A stretch of DNA of 34,694 bases. Source: CAZDQL01 sp964507325 (GTDB taxonomy: Bacteria > Planctomycetota > UBA1135 > GCA-002686595). Below, piece after piece: positions 14,335-22,542 of the stretch. Both the position numbers and the translations under genes were made by a program. Where the stretch lies: assembly GCA_964507325.1 (NCBI GenBank), contig CAZDQL010000070.1, positions 1-34,694 of the forward strand. The letters are read 5' to 3'. Every line of letters starts with the position of its first letter. Positions within the stretch are counted from its first letter, which is position 1. Below the pieces are notes generated by a model. That model did no database searches, was not told the DNA's origin, and was given only the letters and a program-made list of their open reading frames with translations.

Positions 14335-16887
14335 GTGCGTCTCTCCCGCGGAAGCGATGGCGATATGCGACGGTCCCGAGAGGATGCCCGGAGGCGCTAC
14401 GAGGCCCTGGTCCGGGCCCACCACGGCGCGGTCTTTCGGGCGGCGTGGCAGTTGCTGCGCAGTGCCGACGACGCGCAGGACGTGACCCAGGAGGTGTTCA
14501 CCTCCGTCCTCCGGGGTCGTCTCCGGCTCGCAGAGACCGAGGATCCCGAGCGGGTCCTGCGTTGGATGACCTGCAAGGCGGCACTGCAGCATCTGCGTCG
14601 CGAAGAGAGCCGCCGGCAGCGGGAGGTGCGCGTGGCGAGCGAGCGAGACGAGGCGGTCGAGGACGAAGCGGTCGAGGAGCGCGAACGCTCGCGCGCCCTG
14701 TCGCGCGGGCTCGCCAGGTTGAAGGAGGAGCTGCGCGTCGCGCTCCTCTTGCGCTTTCGCGAAGGCATGAGCTTCCGCGCCATCGCCGAGGCAGCAGGGG
14801 TTTCGGAGAACACGGCCCGGCAGCGTGTGCTGCAGGGGCTGGAGCGGCTCGGCAGGGATCTCGGGCGCATGGGGTACACCGGCATCGTGCCCACCCTCGA
14901 GGGCCTGCTCGCGCGTCCCGAGCTGGCGCCGGTGCCGATCGGGCTGGAGGGGAAACTGCTCGAGCTCGGCGGCAGGTCGCTCTGGCTGGTGTCTTCCGCT
15001 TGGGCACCCGTCGCGCTGGTCGCCGCAGTCCTCGTCGGCTCCGCGGCGGTGTTGAACTGGGATCGACTCGCGGCGAGCACCGCGCCCGATCCCGGACCCG
15101 ATCCGGTCGCGGCCCTCACCGGCTCGAGCGGGTCGGCCCAGACGGATGCGGTGGGCGGCTCCGGCGATCGGGACGGCGGCCACCGGCGAGCCGTGGCCCA
15201 GCGTGACGTCGCATCGGGGGCAGCCTCCATTGCAGGTGGAGTCGACGGACTCGGTGAGCCCCAGGGACGCATCGAGGGTCAGGTCGTCGACGCGCGAGGG
15301 AGGCCCGTCGCCGCGGTACTGGTGAACGCCCTGCCCGAGCTCTCCAAGTCGGATTGGGAGCGCTGGCGCGGCGAAGTGGACGCACGTACGGGATCGAGCC
15401 CTCCAGCATTCCGGTCGGAATCGGACGCCGAGGGTCGCTTCGCCATCGACGTTCCGATTTGCTTCTTCGACGAGGGGATCGAGGTCCGGGGGTATCGCCT
15501 GCGCATCGCGCACCCCAACTACGAAGGCCCCGACGAGCAGGTCGTGGTGAAGGTGGCGGCCGGCTCCACCACCTCCCTCCAGACGATCGAGGCCACCGCC
15601 CTGTCGGACGACCAGCCCGGTGACTACGTCCTCGCGGTGCGCGTCGTCGGAGCGGGTGGCACCCCCGTCGAGGGCGCCTTCGTCCGCGTGCGTCGTCTGG
15701 TCCCCGCGCCGGGGGGTGGGACGCGCAGCCTGCCCGAGTGTTTCCGCGCCGAGAGTGGCTGGACCGACAGCGCCGCCGGACGCACGGACCCCTCGGGTCG
15801 CGTCGATCTCCACGGGGCGTGGCTGGGGCGGAAAGAGATCGCAGTGGACGCGCTGGACCGGGGATACCGGCATCACCGCCTGGAGATGGACCTCCCGACC
15901 CCGGGGCACCACGACCTGGAATTCACCCTCGAGCCCGGGCTCAGCATCGAAGGCGTCGTGCGCACTCCCCCAGGGGCAAGCCTGCGCAGCGCCCTGATGG
16001 AAGCCCGATCCCGCGAGGCGGGGACGAGGCTGCACCGGGTACGCGTGGCCGAGGACGGGGCGTTCCAGATCGTCGGACTCGCCCCGGGCAGCCGTTACGA
16101 CCTGCACTTCGTGGATCCCGCGCTCTCCCACTTCCGGGTGGATGAAGTGCTCGCGGGAAGCGCTGACTTGGTCTTCGAAACCAAGCGCGCGGACGATCCC
16201 ACCGGCAGCGGCCTGCACATGGGTGAGATCCACGGCCGGCTGCGCCTGTCCCAGGGCGATGAGAAGGCGCCCCTCCACTTGAAGAGCGTGCGGGTGCGGC
16301 ACCGGGGGCGCGAAGCGCAGGAGGTCTTCGGTGACCTCTTCCCGAGCTCACTGATCGAGCGGGGACCCCAGCCGCCCTTCGACAGGTCGCCGGCCTCGCC
16401 CCCCGGACTCCCGGCCCCGCCGCCGGGCGACCACGCGGCCTTCCACGTGGTGGGCCTGCCGCCGGGGATCTGCTACCTCGACGTGCGGGTGCTCGGCTTG
16501 GCCCCCACCCTCGCCGGTCCCTTCCAGATCGAAGGGAACGAGATCCTGCGCGGGGTGGAGATTCCGATCGCGACGGGCTTCACCCTCTCCGGCCGGGTGG
16601 AGGGCCCTGCGGGAGAACCCCTCCCGGGGGTCCAGGTCTTCACCACCGGCGCCAGCCCGGACCTCGGTTGGGAGGGGGACGAAGTGCCCCTCGAGGCAAT
16701 GGGCGATCGGGGCTACCTCGTCAGCGACCGGGAGGGCCGCTTCGTCTTCCCCCACCTGCCGGGAGATCTCGTGTTCCGCATCCTGGCCCGCCATCCCTCC
16801 GGTGTCGCGACCCTCAGCCGGCCGCTCCACCTCCAGGACGATCTCGAGCTGACGCTGCGTCTCGAGCCGTCCGGGTCGTGGCGCTGA
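14335..16887 (+). CDS. ECF sigma factor fused via a transmembrane helix to carboxypeptidase-regulatory-like domains
   Basis: 850 residues from GTG (GAGGG 6 bases upstream); ATG at 14365 is the alternative, giving 840. Residues about 20-85 are sigma-70 region 2 (RYEALVRAHHGAVFRAAWQLL, DDAQDVTQEVF). Residues about 135-185 are region 4 with its helix-turn-helix (MSFRAIAEAAGVSENTARQRV). A single hydrophobic helix follows at about 219-240 (APVALVAAVLVGSAAVLNW). About 600 residues of beta-type repeats come next, several with the carboxypeptidase-D-regulatory-like signature (GRIEGQVVDARGRPV, LSGRVEGPAGEPLPGV, each followed by D-x-E-G-R-F turns). The predicted topology puts the sigma domains in the cytoplasm and the beta domains outside, with no separate anti-sigma gene nearby. 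Release by proteolysis, or action at the membrane, are inferences. The frame is continuous, so this is not two genes with a missed stop. Planctomycetes are known to have ECF groups with unusual C-terminal extensions; I do not recognise this exact combination as a named group. Confidence 0.92.
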   Translation: MRLSRGSDGDMRRSREDARRRYEALVRAHHGAVFRAAWQLLRSADDAQDVTQEVFTSVLRGRLRLAETEDPERVLRWMTCKAALQHLRREESRRQREVRVASERDEAVEDEAVEERERSRALSRGLARLKEELRVALLLRFREGMSFRAIAEAAGVSENTARQRVLQGLERLGRDLGRMGYTGIVPTLEGLLARPELAPVPIGLEGKLLELGGRSLWLVSSAWAPVALVAAVLVGSAAVLNWDRLAASTAPDPGPDPVAALTGSSGSAQTDAVGGSGDRDGGHRRAVAQRDVASGAASIAGGVDGLGEPQGRIEGQVVDARGRPVAAVLVNALPELSKSDWERWRGEVDARTGSSPPAFRSESDAEGRFAIDVPICFFDEGIEVRGYRLRIAHPNYEGPDEQVVVKVAAGSTTSLQTIEATALSDDQPGDYVLAVRVVGAGGTPVEGAFVRVRRLVPAPGGGTRSLPECFRAESGWTDSAAGRTDPSGRVDLHGAWLGRKEIAVDALDRGYRHHRLEMDLPTPGHHDLEFTLEPGLSIEGVVRTPPGASLRSALMEARSREAGTRLHRVRVAEDGAFQIVGLAPGSRYDLHFVDPALSHFRVDEVLAGSADLVFETKRADDPTGSGLHMGEIHGRLRLSQGDEKAPLHLKSVRVRHRGREAQEVFGDLFPSSLIERGPQPPFDRSPASPPGLPAPPPGDHAAFHVVGLPPGICYLDVRVLGLAPTLAGPFQIEGNEILRGVEIPIATGFTLSGRVEGPAGEPLPGVQVFTTGASPDLGWEGDEVPLEAMGDRGYLVSDREGRFVFPHLPGDLVFRILARHPSGVATLSRPLHLQDDLELTLRLEPSGSWR

Positions 16888-16912
16888 GGCGCTGCTCCCG
16901 CTCTGCTCGGAC

Positions 16913-17818
16913 TCACGGTGCGGACGCTCCGCCCATCCACAGCCGGACCGCGCGCGGATCGTGCTCCGCGTGCCGGCGGCGCGCCAGCTCGTGCGAGCCG
17001 GTGGCGTAGCAGTAGCGACACCCGAAGAGGCAGGTGTCGTTGACGCCGATGTCGCGGCTCGGGACGCAGCGGCAGTGCTCGCGCTGGCCCGGGTCCTTGC
17101 GCGTCGGCCAGTCGCCGCCGAAGAGCTCGCGCAGGAGCCTGTCGTCGATGCACTTCGTGGCTCCGATCCCGAGGCCGGTCAGGTCGCGCCCTTCCGAGCA
17201 GGCCTCGATCGACATCCCGTGCCGGCGGGCGATCTGCGCCAGGCGCGCGAGGAACTCGTCCAGTCCCGGGTAGCGGTCGGGCTCGCGCGCCACCTCGCCC
17301 CCCCACTCCAGGACCTTGCCGACGCGCCGCTCCGTCTTCTTGTAGAGGTCGACGAGCGAGATCACCACGCGGCGCGCCCGGCCCTCCAGGCTGGCGGCGA
17401 TCGTCTCGAAGCGCCGCAGGTGCTCCTCCGGCGGGTAGGCGGCGCCCAGGACGATCGGGTCGTAGCGCCAGACGACCGAACCCGCCGGCCGGCGCTCGGC
17501 GAGCTCCCGGAAGGTGCGCAGGGCGACCTCCAGCGGCGGGGTGCGCGCCTCGAGGCGACGGTCGTAGCCGATGATGGTGTACAGGAAGTAGTAGCGGTAG
17601 CCGCGCCGATCCAACTCCGCGAGGAGCGGGAAGAGCGGCCGCGCGTGCCGCGTCCAGAAGACGATCGCGTCGACCTCCTCCGGTCGCAGGGAGACGCGCG
17701 AGACCTGCCTGGGGTTGAAGGGGTTCGGCACCTCGCAGCTCCCCGCGCCCAGCCGCTCCCCCAGCCACTGCGCGTAGAAGGCGGGGATGTCGGTGCGGCG
17801 GCTGGCGGAGACGATCAT
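16913..17818 (-). CDS. DUF1848 family protein with C-terminal Fe-S cysteine cluster
   Basis: A 301-residue protein starting with MIVSASRRTDIPAFY, the hallmark N-terminus of DUF1848. The family is uncharacterised but known for a C-terminal cysteine cluster resembling the radical SAM Fe-S motif. That cluster is visible as Cys263-LFG-Cys267-RY-Cys270 (CX3CX2C), preceded by a further CRC pair about 15 residues earlier. The position is opposite to normal radical SAM enzymes, where the cluster is N-terminal, so a permuted arrangement is possible. The open frame upstream of the ATG overlaps the divergent oxidoreductase and was excluded. It faces the Old Yellow Enzyme gene across a 45-base gap, so the two may share a promoter region, and it converges with the sigma fusion gene, 25 bases away. 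The reaction is unknown. Confidence 0.92.
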   Translation of the reverse strand: MIVSASRRTDIPAFYAQWLGERLGAGSCEVPNPFNPRQVSRVSLRPEEVDAIVFWTRHARPLFPLLAELDRRGYRYYFLYTIIGYDRRLEARTPPLEVALRTFRELAERRPAGSVVWRYDPIVLGAAYPPEEHLRRFETIAASLEGRARRVVISLVDLYKKTERRVGKVLEWGGEVAREPDRYPGLDEFLARLAQIARRHGMSIEACSEGRDLTGLGIGATKCIDDRLLRELFGGDWPTRKDPGQREHCRCVPSRDIGVNDTCLFGCRYCYATGSHELARRRHAEHDPRAVRLWMGGASAP

Positions 17819-17863
17819 GCGCAGGTGGCCTCGGAGGGGATGGTAGCGCGGTACGATCTCGCC

Positions 17864-18961
17864 ATGCTGCACACACCGTTCCTGATCGGCAGGCTCGAGA
17901 TCCCCAACCGCTTCCTGCGCTCCGCCACCGCCGAACGGCTGGCGGACGAGGAGGGTCGTCCGCTCCCCGGGATGGCGCCGATGTACGCCGAGCTGGTGCG
18001 CGGAGGCGTCGGTCTGATCATCAGCGGCCACATGTACGTGCACCGCTCCGGCAAGGCCCATCCGGAGATGACCGCCATCGACGACGACGCGCGCATCCCC
18101 GAGCTGGCGGAGCTGACGCGGGTGGTGCACGCCGAGGGGGGTCGGATCGCGGCCCAGGTCAACCACGGCGGCATGCAGTGCACTCGGGACGCCACCGCTG
18201 AGGCGATCGCACCCTCCGACATCGAAGCGCCCTTCCTGCCCCGGCCCGCGCGCGGGATGAGCTCGGCGGAGGTCGAGACCCTGGTCGATGCCTACGCCCA
18301 GGCCGCGCGGCGCGCGCAGGAGGCGGGCTTCGACGCGGTGCAGATCCACGCGGCGCACGGCTACCTGGTGAGCCAGTTCCTCTCCCCCTACGTCAACCGC
18401 CGCAGCGACGAATGGGGCGGCGACGCCGCGAATCGCAGGCGGTTCCTACGCGAGGTCTGCCGCTCGGCGCGCGCGCAGGTGGGGGCCGACTTCCCGCTCT
18501 TCCTGAAGCTCGGGGTGCTGGACGGCCTGGAGCAGGGGTTGAGTGTCGAGGAGGGGCGCGCGATCGTCGCCGAGCTGGCGCAGATGGGCTTCGACGCCGT
18601 GGAGGTCAGCGGCGGCGTCGGGGGGCGCGACCTGAACGCCAGGGCCGGGGTCAAGAAGCTGGAGCACGAGGCCTACTTCCGCGAGGCGGTGCGCACGGTG
18701 CGTCCCGCCACCCCGCTCCCGCTGGCGATCGTCGGCGGCCTGCGCACGCCGGCGCTGATGCGGGAGATCCTGGAGGCGGGTGAAGCCGACTTCGTCTCCC
18801 TCTGCCGCCCCTTGATCTGCGAGCCCGACTTCCCGCGTCAGGTGCTCGCGGGGAGGAGCGAGCGCTCCAACTGCCTCTCGGGCAACACCTGCTGGCCGGA
18901 GGAGGACGGGGTGGGCGTCTCCTGCAAGTGCCCGCGCAAGGAGGGGCGCACCCCTCAGTAG
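17864..18961 (+). CDS. Old Yellow Enzyme-family NADH:flavin oxidoreductase
   Basis: A 365-residue single-domain FMN-dependent ene-reductase-type protein. It starts at MLHTPFLIGRLEIPNRF, the usual beginning for the family; an in-frame ATG 24 bases upstream has its purine run directly abutting and is less likely. TIM-barrel signatures are intact: QVNHGGMQ (about 100), AVQIHAAHGYLVSQFLSPY (about 160-180, substrate-binding His pair and catalytic region) and a phosphate-binding C-terminal part (IVGGLRTP, FVSLCRPLICEPDFP). Near the C-terminus, C-LSGNT-C then 10 residues then C-K-C looks like a decayed form of the 4Fe-4S motif of the larger 2,4-dienoyl-CoA reductase relatives, with Gly in place of one Cys. 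It is too short for their second half. Its last 7 bases overlap the convergent ppk2 gene. The substrate is unknown. Confidence 0.94.
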   Translation: MLHTPFLIGRLEIPNRFLRSATAERLADEEGRPLPGMAPMYAELVRGGVGLIISGHMYVHRSGKAHPEMTAIDDDARIPELAELTRVVHAEGGRIAAQVNHGGMQCTRDATAEAIAPSDIEAPFLPRPARGMSSAEVETLVDAYAQAARRAQEAGFDAVQIHAAHGYLVSQFLSPYVNRRSDEWGGDAANRRRFLREVCRSARAQVGADFPLFLKLGVLDGLEQGLSVEEGRAIVAELAQMGFDAVEVSGGVGGRDLNARAGVKKLEHEAYFREAVRTVRPATPLPLAIVGGLRTPALMREILEAGEADFVSLCRPLICEPDFPRQVLAGRSERSNCLSGNTCWPEEDGVGVSCKCPRKEGRTPQ

Positions 18962-19923
18962 CAGTCCGGCACGAACGTCTGATCCGTCATCGGCGGCCGC
19001 ACGTACCCCACCTTGTCCTGCCGCGGAGGCAGCTCGATCGCGTCGGGGGTCAGGTCGTCGTAGGGGATCAAGCTCAAGAGGTGGCGGATGCAGTTCAGCC
19101 GCGCGCGCTTCTTGACGTCCGCCTCCACCACGTACCAGGGGGCCTGCTTGATGTCGGTGTGGGCGAACATCTGGTCCTTGGCGCGCGAGTACTCCACCCA
19201 GCGGGAGCGGGACTCGAGGTCCATCGGGCTGAGCTTCCAGCGCTTGGTCTGATCGGTGAGGCGGCCCTGGAAGCGGCGCTCCTGCTCCTCGTCACTGACC
19301 GAGAACCAGTACTTGATCAAGAGAATCCCCGAGCGCACGAGCATGCGCTCGAACTCGGGACAGGTGCGCAGGAACTCGCTGTACTCGTCCCCGGTGCAGT
19401 AGCCCATGACGCGCTCGACGCCGGCGCGGTTGTACCAGCTGCGGTCGAAGAGCACGATCTCACCCGCCGCGGGCAGGTGCGGGGCGTAGCGCTGGAAGTA
19501 CCACTGGGTCTTCTCCCGCTCGGTGGGCGTGCCGAGTGCAACCACGCGCGCCACGCGGGGGTTCAGGCTCTGGGTGATGCGCTTGATGACGCCCCCCTTG
19601 CCGGCCGCGTCACGGCCCTCGAAGACCACCACCACCTTGAGGCCCTGGTCCTTGACCCACTCCTGGAGCTTGACCAGCTCGATCTGCAGGCGGGCGAGCT
19701 CCTTCTCGTAGACCTCGTTGTCGATCCAGCCGGGGCGGTGCTTCTTCTTCTTCTGCTTGTCCTTCTTCTTGCCCTTCTTGCGGGACTTCTCGCCCTTGCC
19801 CTGCGGGCCCTTGGGCGGGCTCTCGGGCTCGGCCTGCCCGTCGCGTTGGATCGCGTCCTGAAGTCCCATGAGGCCCTCGAAGAAGTCTGTGGGGTACTCG
19901 GCGTCCCCTTTGGGAGATTGCAT
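18955..19923 (-). CDS. ppk2: Polyphosphate kinase 2 (PPK2) with a lysine-rich N-terminal tract
   Basis: 322 residues from the ATG at 19923; the open frame extends 34 codons further but only with non-conserved sequence. PPK2 enzymes transfer phosphate between polyphosphate and nucleotides, usually making NTP or NDP from polyphosphate. The P-loop kinase core is intact: Walker A EGRDAAGKGG (about 100), Walker B LFDRSWYNRAG (about 155), then GYCTGDEY and a lid region with RRFQGRLTD. Class (NDP- or NMP-preferring) cannot be decided safely by eye. Residues about 40-62 form an exceptional run of lysines in a G/E/K-rich segment before the core. This is longer than a usual linker and could contact polyphosphate or membrane phosphates (inference). 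The 164-base divergent gap to the vWA gene holds a weak 7-bp inverted repeat (19995-20001 with 20022-20028). Confidence 0.95.
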   Translation of the reverse strand: MQSPKGDAEYPTDFFEGLMGLQDAIQRDGQAEPESPPKGPQGKGEKSRKKGKKKDKQKKKKHRPGWIDNEVYEKELARLQIELVKLQEWVKDQGLKVVVVFEGRDAAGKGGVIKRITQSLNPRVARVVALGTPTEREKTQWYFQRYAPHLPAAGEIVLFDRSWYNRAGVERVMGYCTGDEYSEFLRTCPEFERMLVRSGILLIKYWFSVSDEEQERRFQGRLTDQTKRWKLSPMDLESRSRWVEYSRAKDQMFAHTDIKQAPWYVVEADVKKRARLNCIRHLLSLIPYDDLTPDAIELPPRQDKVGYVRPPMTDQTFVPDCY

Positions 19924-20087
19924 CTCGTTTTTCGCTCCAGCGGGTCCTTCGGAAGATCCGCCCCAGCGCCTGAAGCAGCGCCGCCCTGCGTCGCAGGATG
20001 CTACGAAAACCCCACGGCGCGGCATCCTCCCCCCCCTTCAACTCCCGGCGGACCCGGTGGCCCGCAGTTTGCGGTGGCGCCTGGGCC

Positions 20088-22502
20088 ATGAACACCACGC
20101 TCACCACTTTCGGCGCCCTGCTGGCCCTCGGCCTGACCCTCTCCGCCCCGACACCCGCCCAGGTCCGGATGACGCAGCTGCGCGCCAAGGCGCGCATCGT
20201 CGACGGGGTCGCCACCACCACCCTCGAGCAGACCCTGCGCAACGACGGCCCCCGGCAGGCGGAGGCGGTCTGGGTCCTGCCCCTGCCCCCGGGGGCGGTC
20301 GCCGACGGCTTCGAGATGACCGTCAACGGGGTGCGCACCTCCGGCGAGGTGCTCGACGCGGGGGGTGCGCGGGGCGTCTACGAGAGCATCGTACGCCGCC
20401 GGCGCGACCCGGGCCTGCTCGAGTTCTTCGGGCGCGGCTGCCTGCGCGCCAACATCTTCCCCATCCCCCCGCGCGGGGAGTCGGAGGTGGTGGTCAGCTT
20501 CCGCCAGGTCCTGCCGGAGGTGGGCGGGCTGCGCTCCTGGTCCTTCGCCCTGAACGCCGCGGGGCTCGACGGGCGACCCCCGGAGCAGGTCGTGCTCGAC
20601 CTCTCGATCGAGTCGCGGCGGTCGATCAGCAACGTCTTCTCGCCGGTCCCGGGAGTGCACGTGGTCCAGAAGAGCAAGTACGAGGCCCGCGCCTCCTTCG
20701 AGGGGGGGATCGGGAGCCTGCCCAGGCGGGAGCTGGCCGTCTTCTACGGCCTGACCGAAGAGGAGTTCGGGCTCGACCTCCTGACCCACCGCAAGGAGGA
20801 GGAGAGAGAGGGCACCTTCATGATGCTGATCTCGCCCAAGCGGGACTGGGAGGACGAGGAGGTACTGCCGAAGTCGATCACCGTCGCCCTCGACGTCTCC
20901 GGCTCGATGGCGGGGCGCAAGCTGGAGCAGGCCAAGGGGGCGCTGCGCTTCCTGCTCGAAACCCTGCGACCCGGGGATCGCTTCAACGTGGTGCCCTTCT
21001 CGACCCAGGCGGAACCCTTCTTCCGGGAACCGGTCGAGGCGCACCCCGAGAAGCTCGCCGAGGCGCGGCTCAGGATCGAACGCCTCGACGCCATGGGGGG
21101 CACCAACATCGACGACGCCCTGCGCGTGGCCCTGGGTGAGGGCGATGCGGGGGGGCAGGGGGAGCACGTGCCCCTCGTCCTGCTCCTGACCGATGGGAAG
21201 GCGACCGCGGGGGTGACCGACACCAAGCAGATCCTCAAACGCGCGCAGGTACAGAACGTCGCCGCGGCGCGCTGCTTCGTCTTCGGCGTGGGGGACGGCG
21301 TCAACACGCGCCTGCTCGACAAGCTGGCGGCGGAGAACGGCGGCGCGCGCAACTACGTGCGGGAGGGGGAGGACATCGAGGTCAAGGCGAGCGACCTCCT
21401 GACCAAGCTCTCCCACCCGGTCCTGACCGATCTGCGCGTCGAGGTGGACGGGATCGAGATCACCAAGCGCGTCCCCGCCAGCCTGCCGCCCCTCTTCAAG
21501 GGCGGCCGCCTGGTGGTCTTCGGCCGCTACCGGGGGGAGGGTCCGCGCATCATCCGCCTCAGCGGTCGGGCCGGAGAGACGCTGCGCGAGTACGTCTACG
21601 AGGGGACCTTTGGCAAGGACCCCGTGCCCGCCAACGATTTCGTCCCGGCCCTGTGGGCCGAGCGCCGGGTGGCCGTGCTCCTGGACGCCATCCGCCTGAA
21701 CGGGGCCGATCCGGAGCTGACCGCGGAGGTCAAGCGCCTCGGCCGCGAGCACCGCATCGTCACCCCCTACACCTCTCACCTGATCGTCGAGGACGGGTTG
21801 AGGGTGTCCGGAGGGGGCGGGGGGTACCGCGGACCCGGGGATGCGGTGCCCGCCGGAGGGGGCGGTGGAGGGGCTGGGGGCGGCCCCGCCTCTCCCGGCC
21901 CGGTCCGGCCTGGGGCTTCGGGGCCCGCCACTCCCGGTCCGGCCACTCCCGGCGCCCCCCGCGCCCCGCGCGCACGCCAAGCCCCCGACCTGGACGCCAT
22001 CGCCAAGCAACTGCGCGACGCGGGCGTGCTCCCCAAGGACGCCCCCCGCGAGGAGCTGCGGCGCCTGGCGGGCGAGGTCGCCCGCGAGCTGCGCGCTGCG
22101 GACGATGCCCTGCGCAACCTGGGGCGCGAGGAGAGCGGTGCCACCGCGGTCGATGACAGCGCCTACCTGTGGAGCCTCATCGCCGGGGGAGACCGCCTTC
22201 TCACCGGCTCCGACGATTTCTTCCTCGGGAGGGGCGAGGTCGCCCAACGACGCCCCTCGGTGATCGACCTCTTCACGCGTTGGATCGGAGACAAGGTCTT
22301 CGTCCTGCGCGAAGGTGTCTGGACCGATCGGGAGTACGACCCCAAGGCGCGCAAGCCTCGCACTGTGATCGAAGCCTACTCCGCGGAGTACTTCGCCCTT
22401 CTCCGTGAACGACCGAAGCTGGGCCCCTACCTGTCCTTCAGCACCCGCTTGGTGGTGGTGTACGAAGGCCGGGTCTACGAGATCACGGAACCGACCGAGT
22501 GA
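20088..22502 (+). CDS. Exported VIT and von Willebrand factor A domain protein
   Basis: 804 residues from the ATG at 20088, where a signal peptide begins (MNTTLTTFGALLALGLTL, Ala-rich cleavage region). The 30 codons upstream are not signal-like. Residues about 25-150 form a VIT domain (vault/inter-alpha-trypsin type). Residues about 260-440 form a vWA domain with the MIDAS motif DVSGSMAG (about 268) and later TNIDDAL and LLTDGKATAG, so metal-dependent ligand binding is likely preserved. After the fold comes a Gly- then Pro/Ala-rich low-complexity linker (about 570-630). A C-terminal region of about 170 residues that I do not recognise follows. ITIH-like proteins of this type are common in Planctomycetota and are thought to act in adhesion or protein assembly; the ligand is unknown. 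No good Shine-Dalgarno is seen. It is followed at 36 bases by the GNAT gene. Confidence 0.93.
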   Translation: MNTTLTTFGALLALGLTLSAPTPAQVRMTQLRAKARIVDGVATTTLEQTLRNDGPRQAEAVWVLPLPPGAVADGFEMTVNGVRTSGEVLDAGGARGVYESIVRRRRDPGLLEFFGRGCLRANIFPIPPRGESEVVVSFRQVLPEVGGLRSWSFALNAAGLDGRPPEQVVLDLSIESRRSISNVFSPVPGVHVVQKSKYEARASFEGGIGSLPRRELAVFYGLTEEEFGLDLLTHRKEEEREGTFMMLISPKRDWEDEEVLPKSITVALDVSGSMAGRKLEQAKGALRFLLETLRPGDRFNVVPFSTQAEPFFREPVEAHPEKLAEARLRIERLDAMGGTNIDDALRVALGEGDAGGQGEHVPLVLLLTDGKATAGVTDTKQILKRAQVQNVAAARCFVFGVGDGVNTRLLDKLAAENGGARNYVREGEDIEVKASDLLTKLSHPVLTDLRVEVDGIEITKRVPASLPPLFKGGRLVVFGRYRGEGPRIIRLSGRAGETLREYVYEGTFGKDPVPANDFVPALWAERRVAVLLDAIRLNGADPELTAEVKRLGREHRIVTPYTSHLIVEDGLRVSGGGGGYRGPGDAVPAGGGGGGAGGGPASPGPVRPGASGPATPGPATPGAPRAPRARQAPDLDAIAKQLRDAGVLPKDAPREELRRLAGEVARELRAADDALRNLGREESGATAVDDSAYLWSLIAGGDRLLTGSDDFFLGRGEVAQRRPSVIDLFTRWIGDKVFVLREGVWTDREYDPKARKPRTVIEAYSAEYFALLRERPKLGPYLSFSTRLVVVYEGRVYEITEPTE

Positions 22503-22510
22503 CCTACCCG

Positions 22511-22542
22511 CCACCCCTCCAGGAGCTACCCTGGAGGGGTGG
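22511..22542 (+). promoter_or_regulatory. 12-bp perfect inverted repeat spanning the start codon of the GNAT gene
   Basis: CCACCCCTCCAG (22511-22522) and CTGGAGGGGTGG (22531-22542) are perfect reverse complements around an 8-base loop. The 3' arm contains the GTG start at 22539; the candidate Shine-Dalgarno AGGAG (22521-22525) straddles the 5' arm and loop. It also lies 8 bases after the stop of the vWA gene, so it could be a terminator (no U-tract follows) or a translational switch for the downstream genes. Confidence 0.65.

Noticed and set aside
14200..16302. N-terminal extension of the first radical SAM protein to a start at 16302
   Set aside because: The extra 701 residues are antisense to the sigma fusion and lack any domain; the radical SAM protein begins naturally at LKVLLLTPPG.
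8571..16887. Secondary-metabolite or RiPP cluster around the two radical SAM genes
   Set aside because: No precursor peptide, NRPS/PKS or transporter gene is visible; the context points to an envelope-related modification instead, though this remains open.
16961..17863. N-terminal extension of the Old Yellow Enzyme
   Set aside because: It is antisense to the DUF1848 gene and not family-like; MLHTPFLIG is the expected start.
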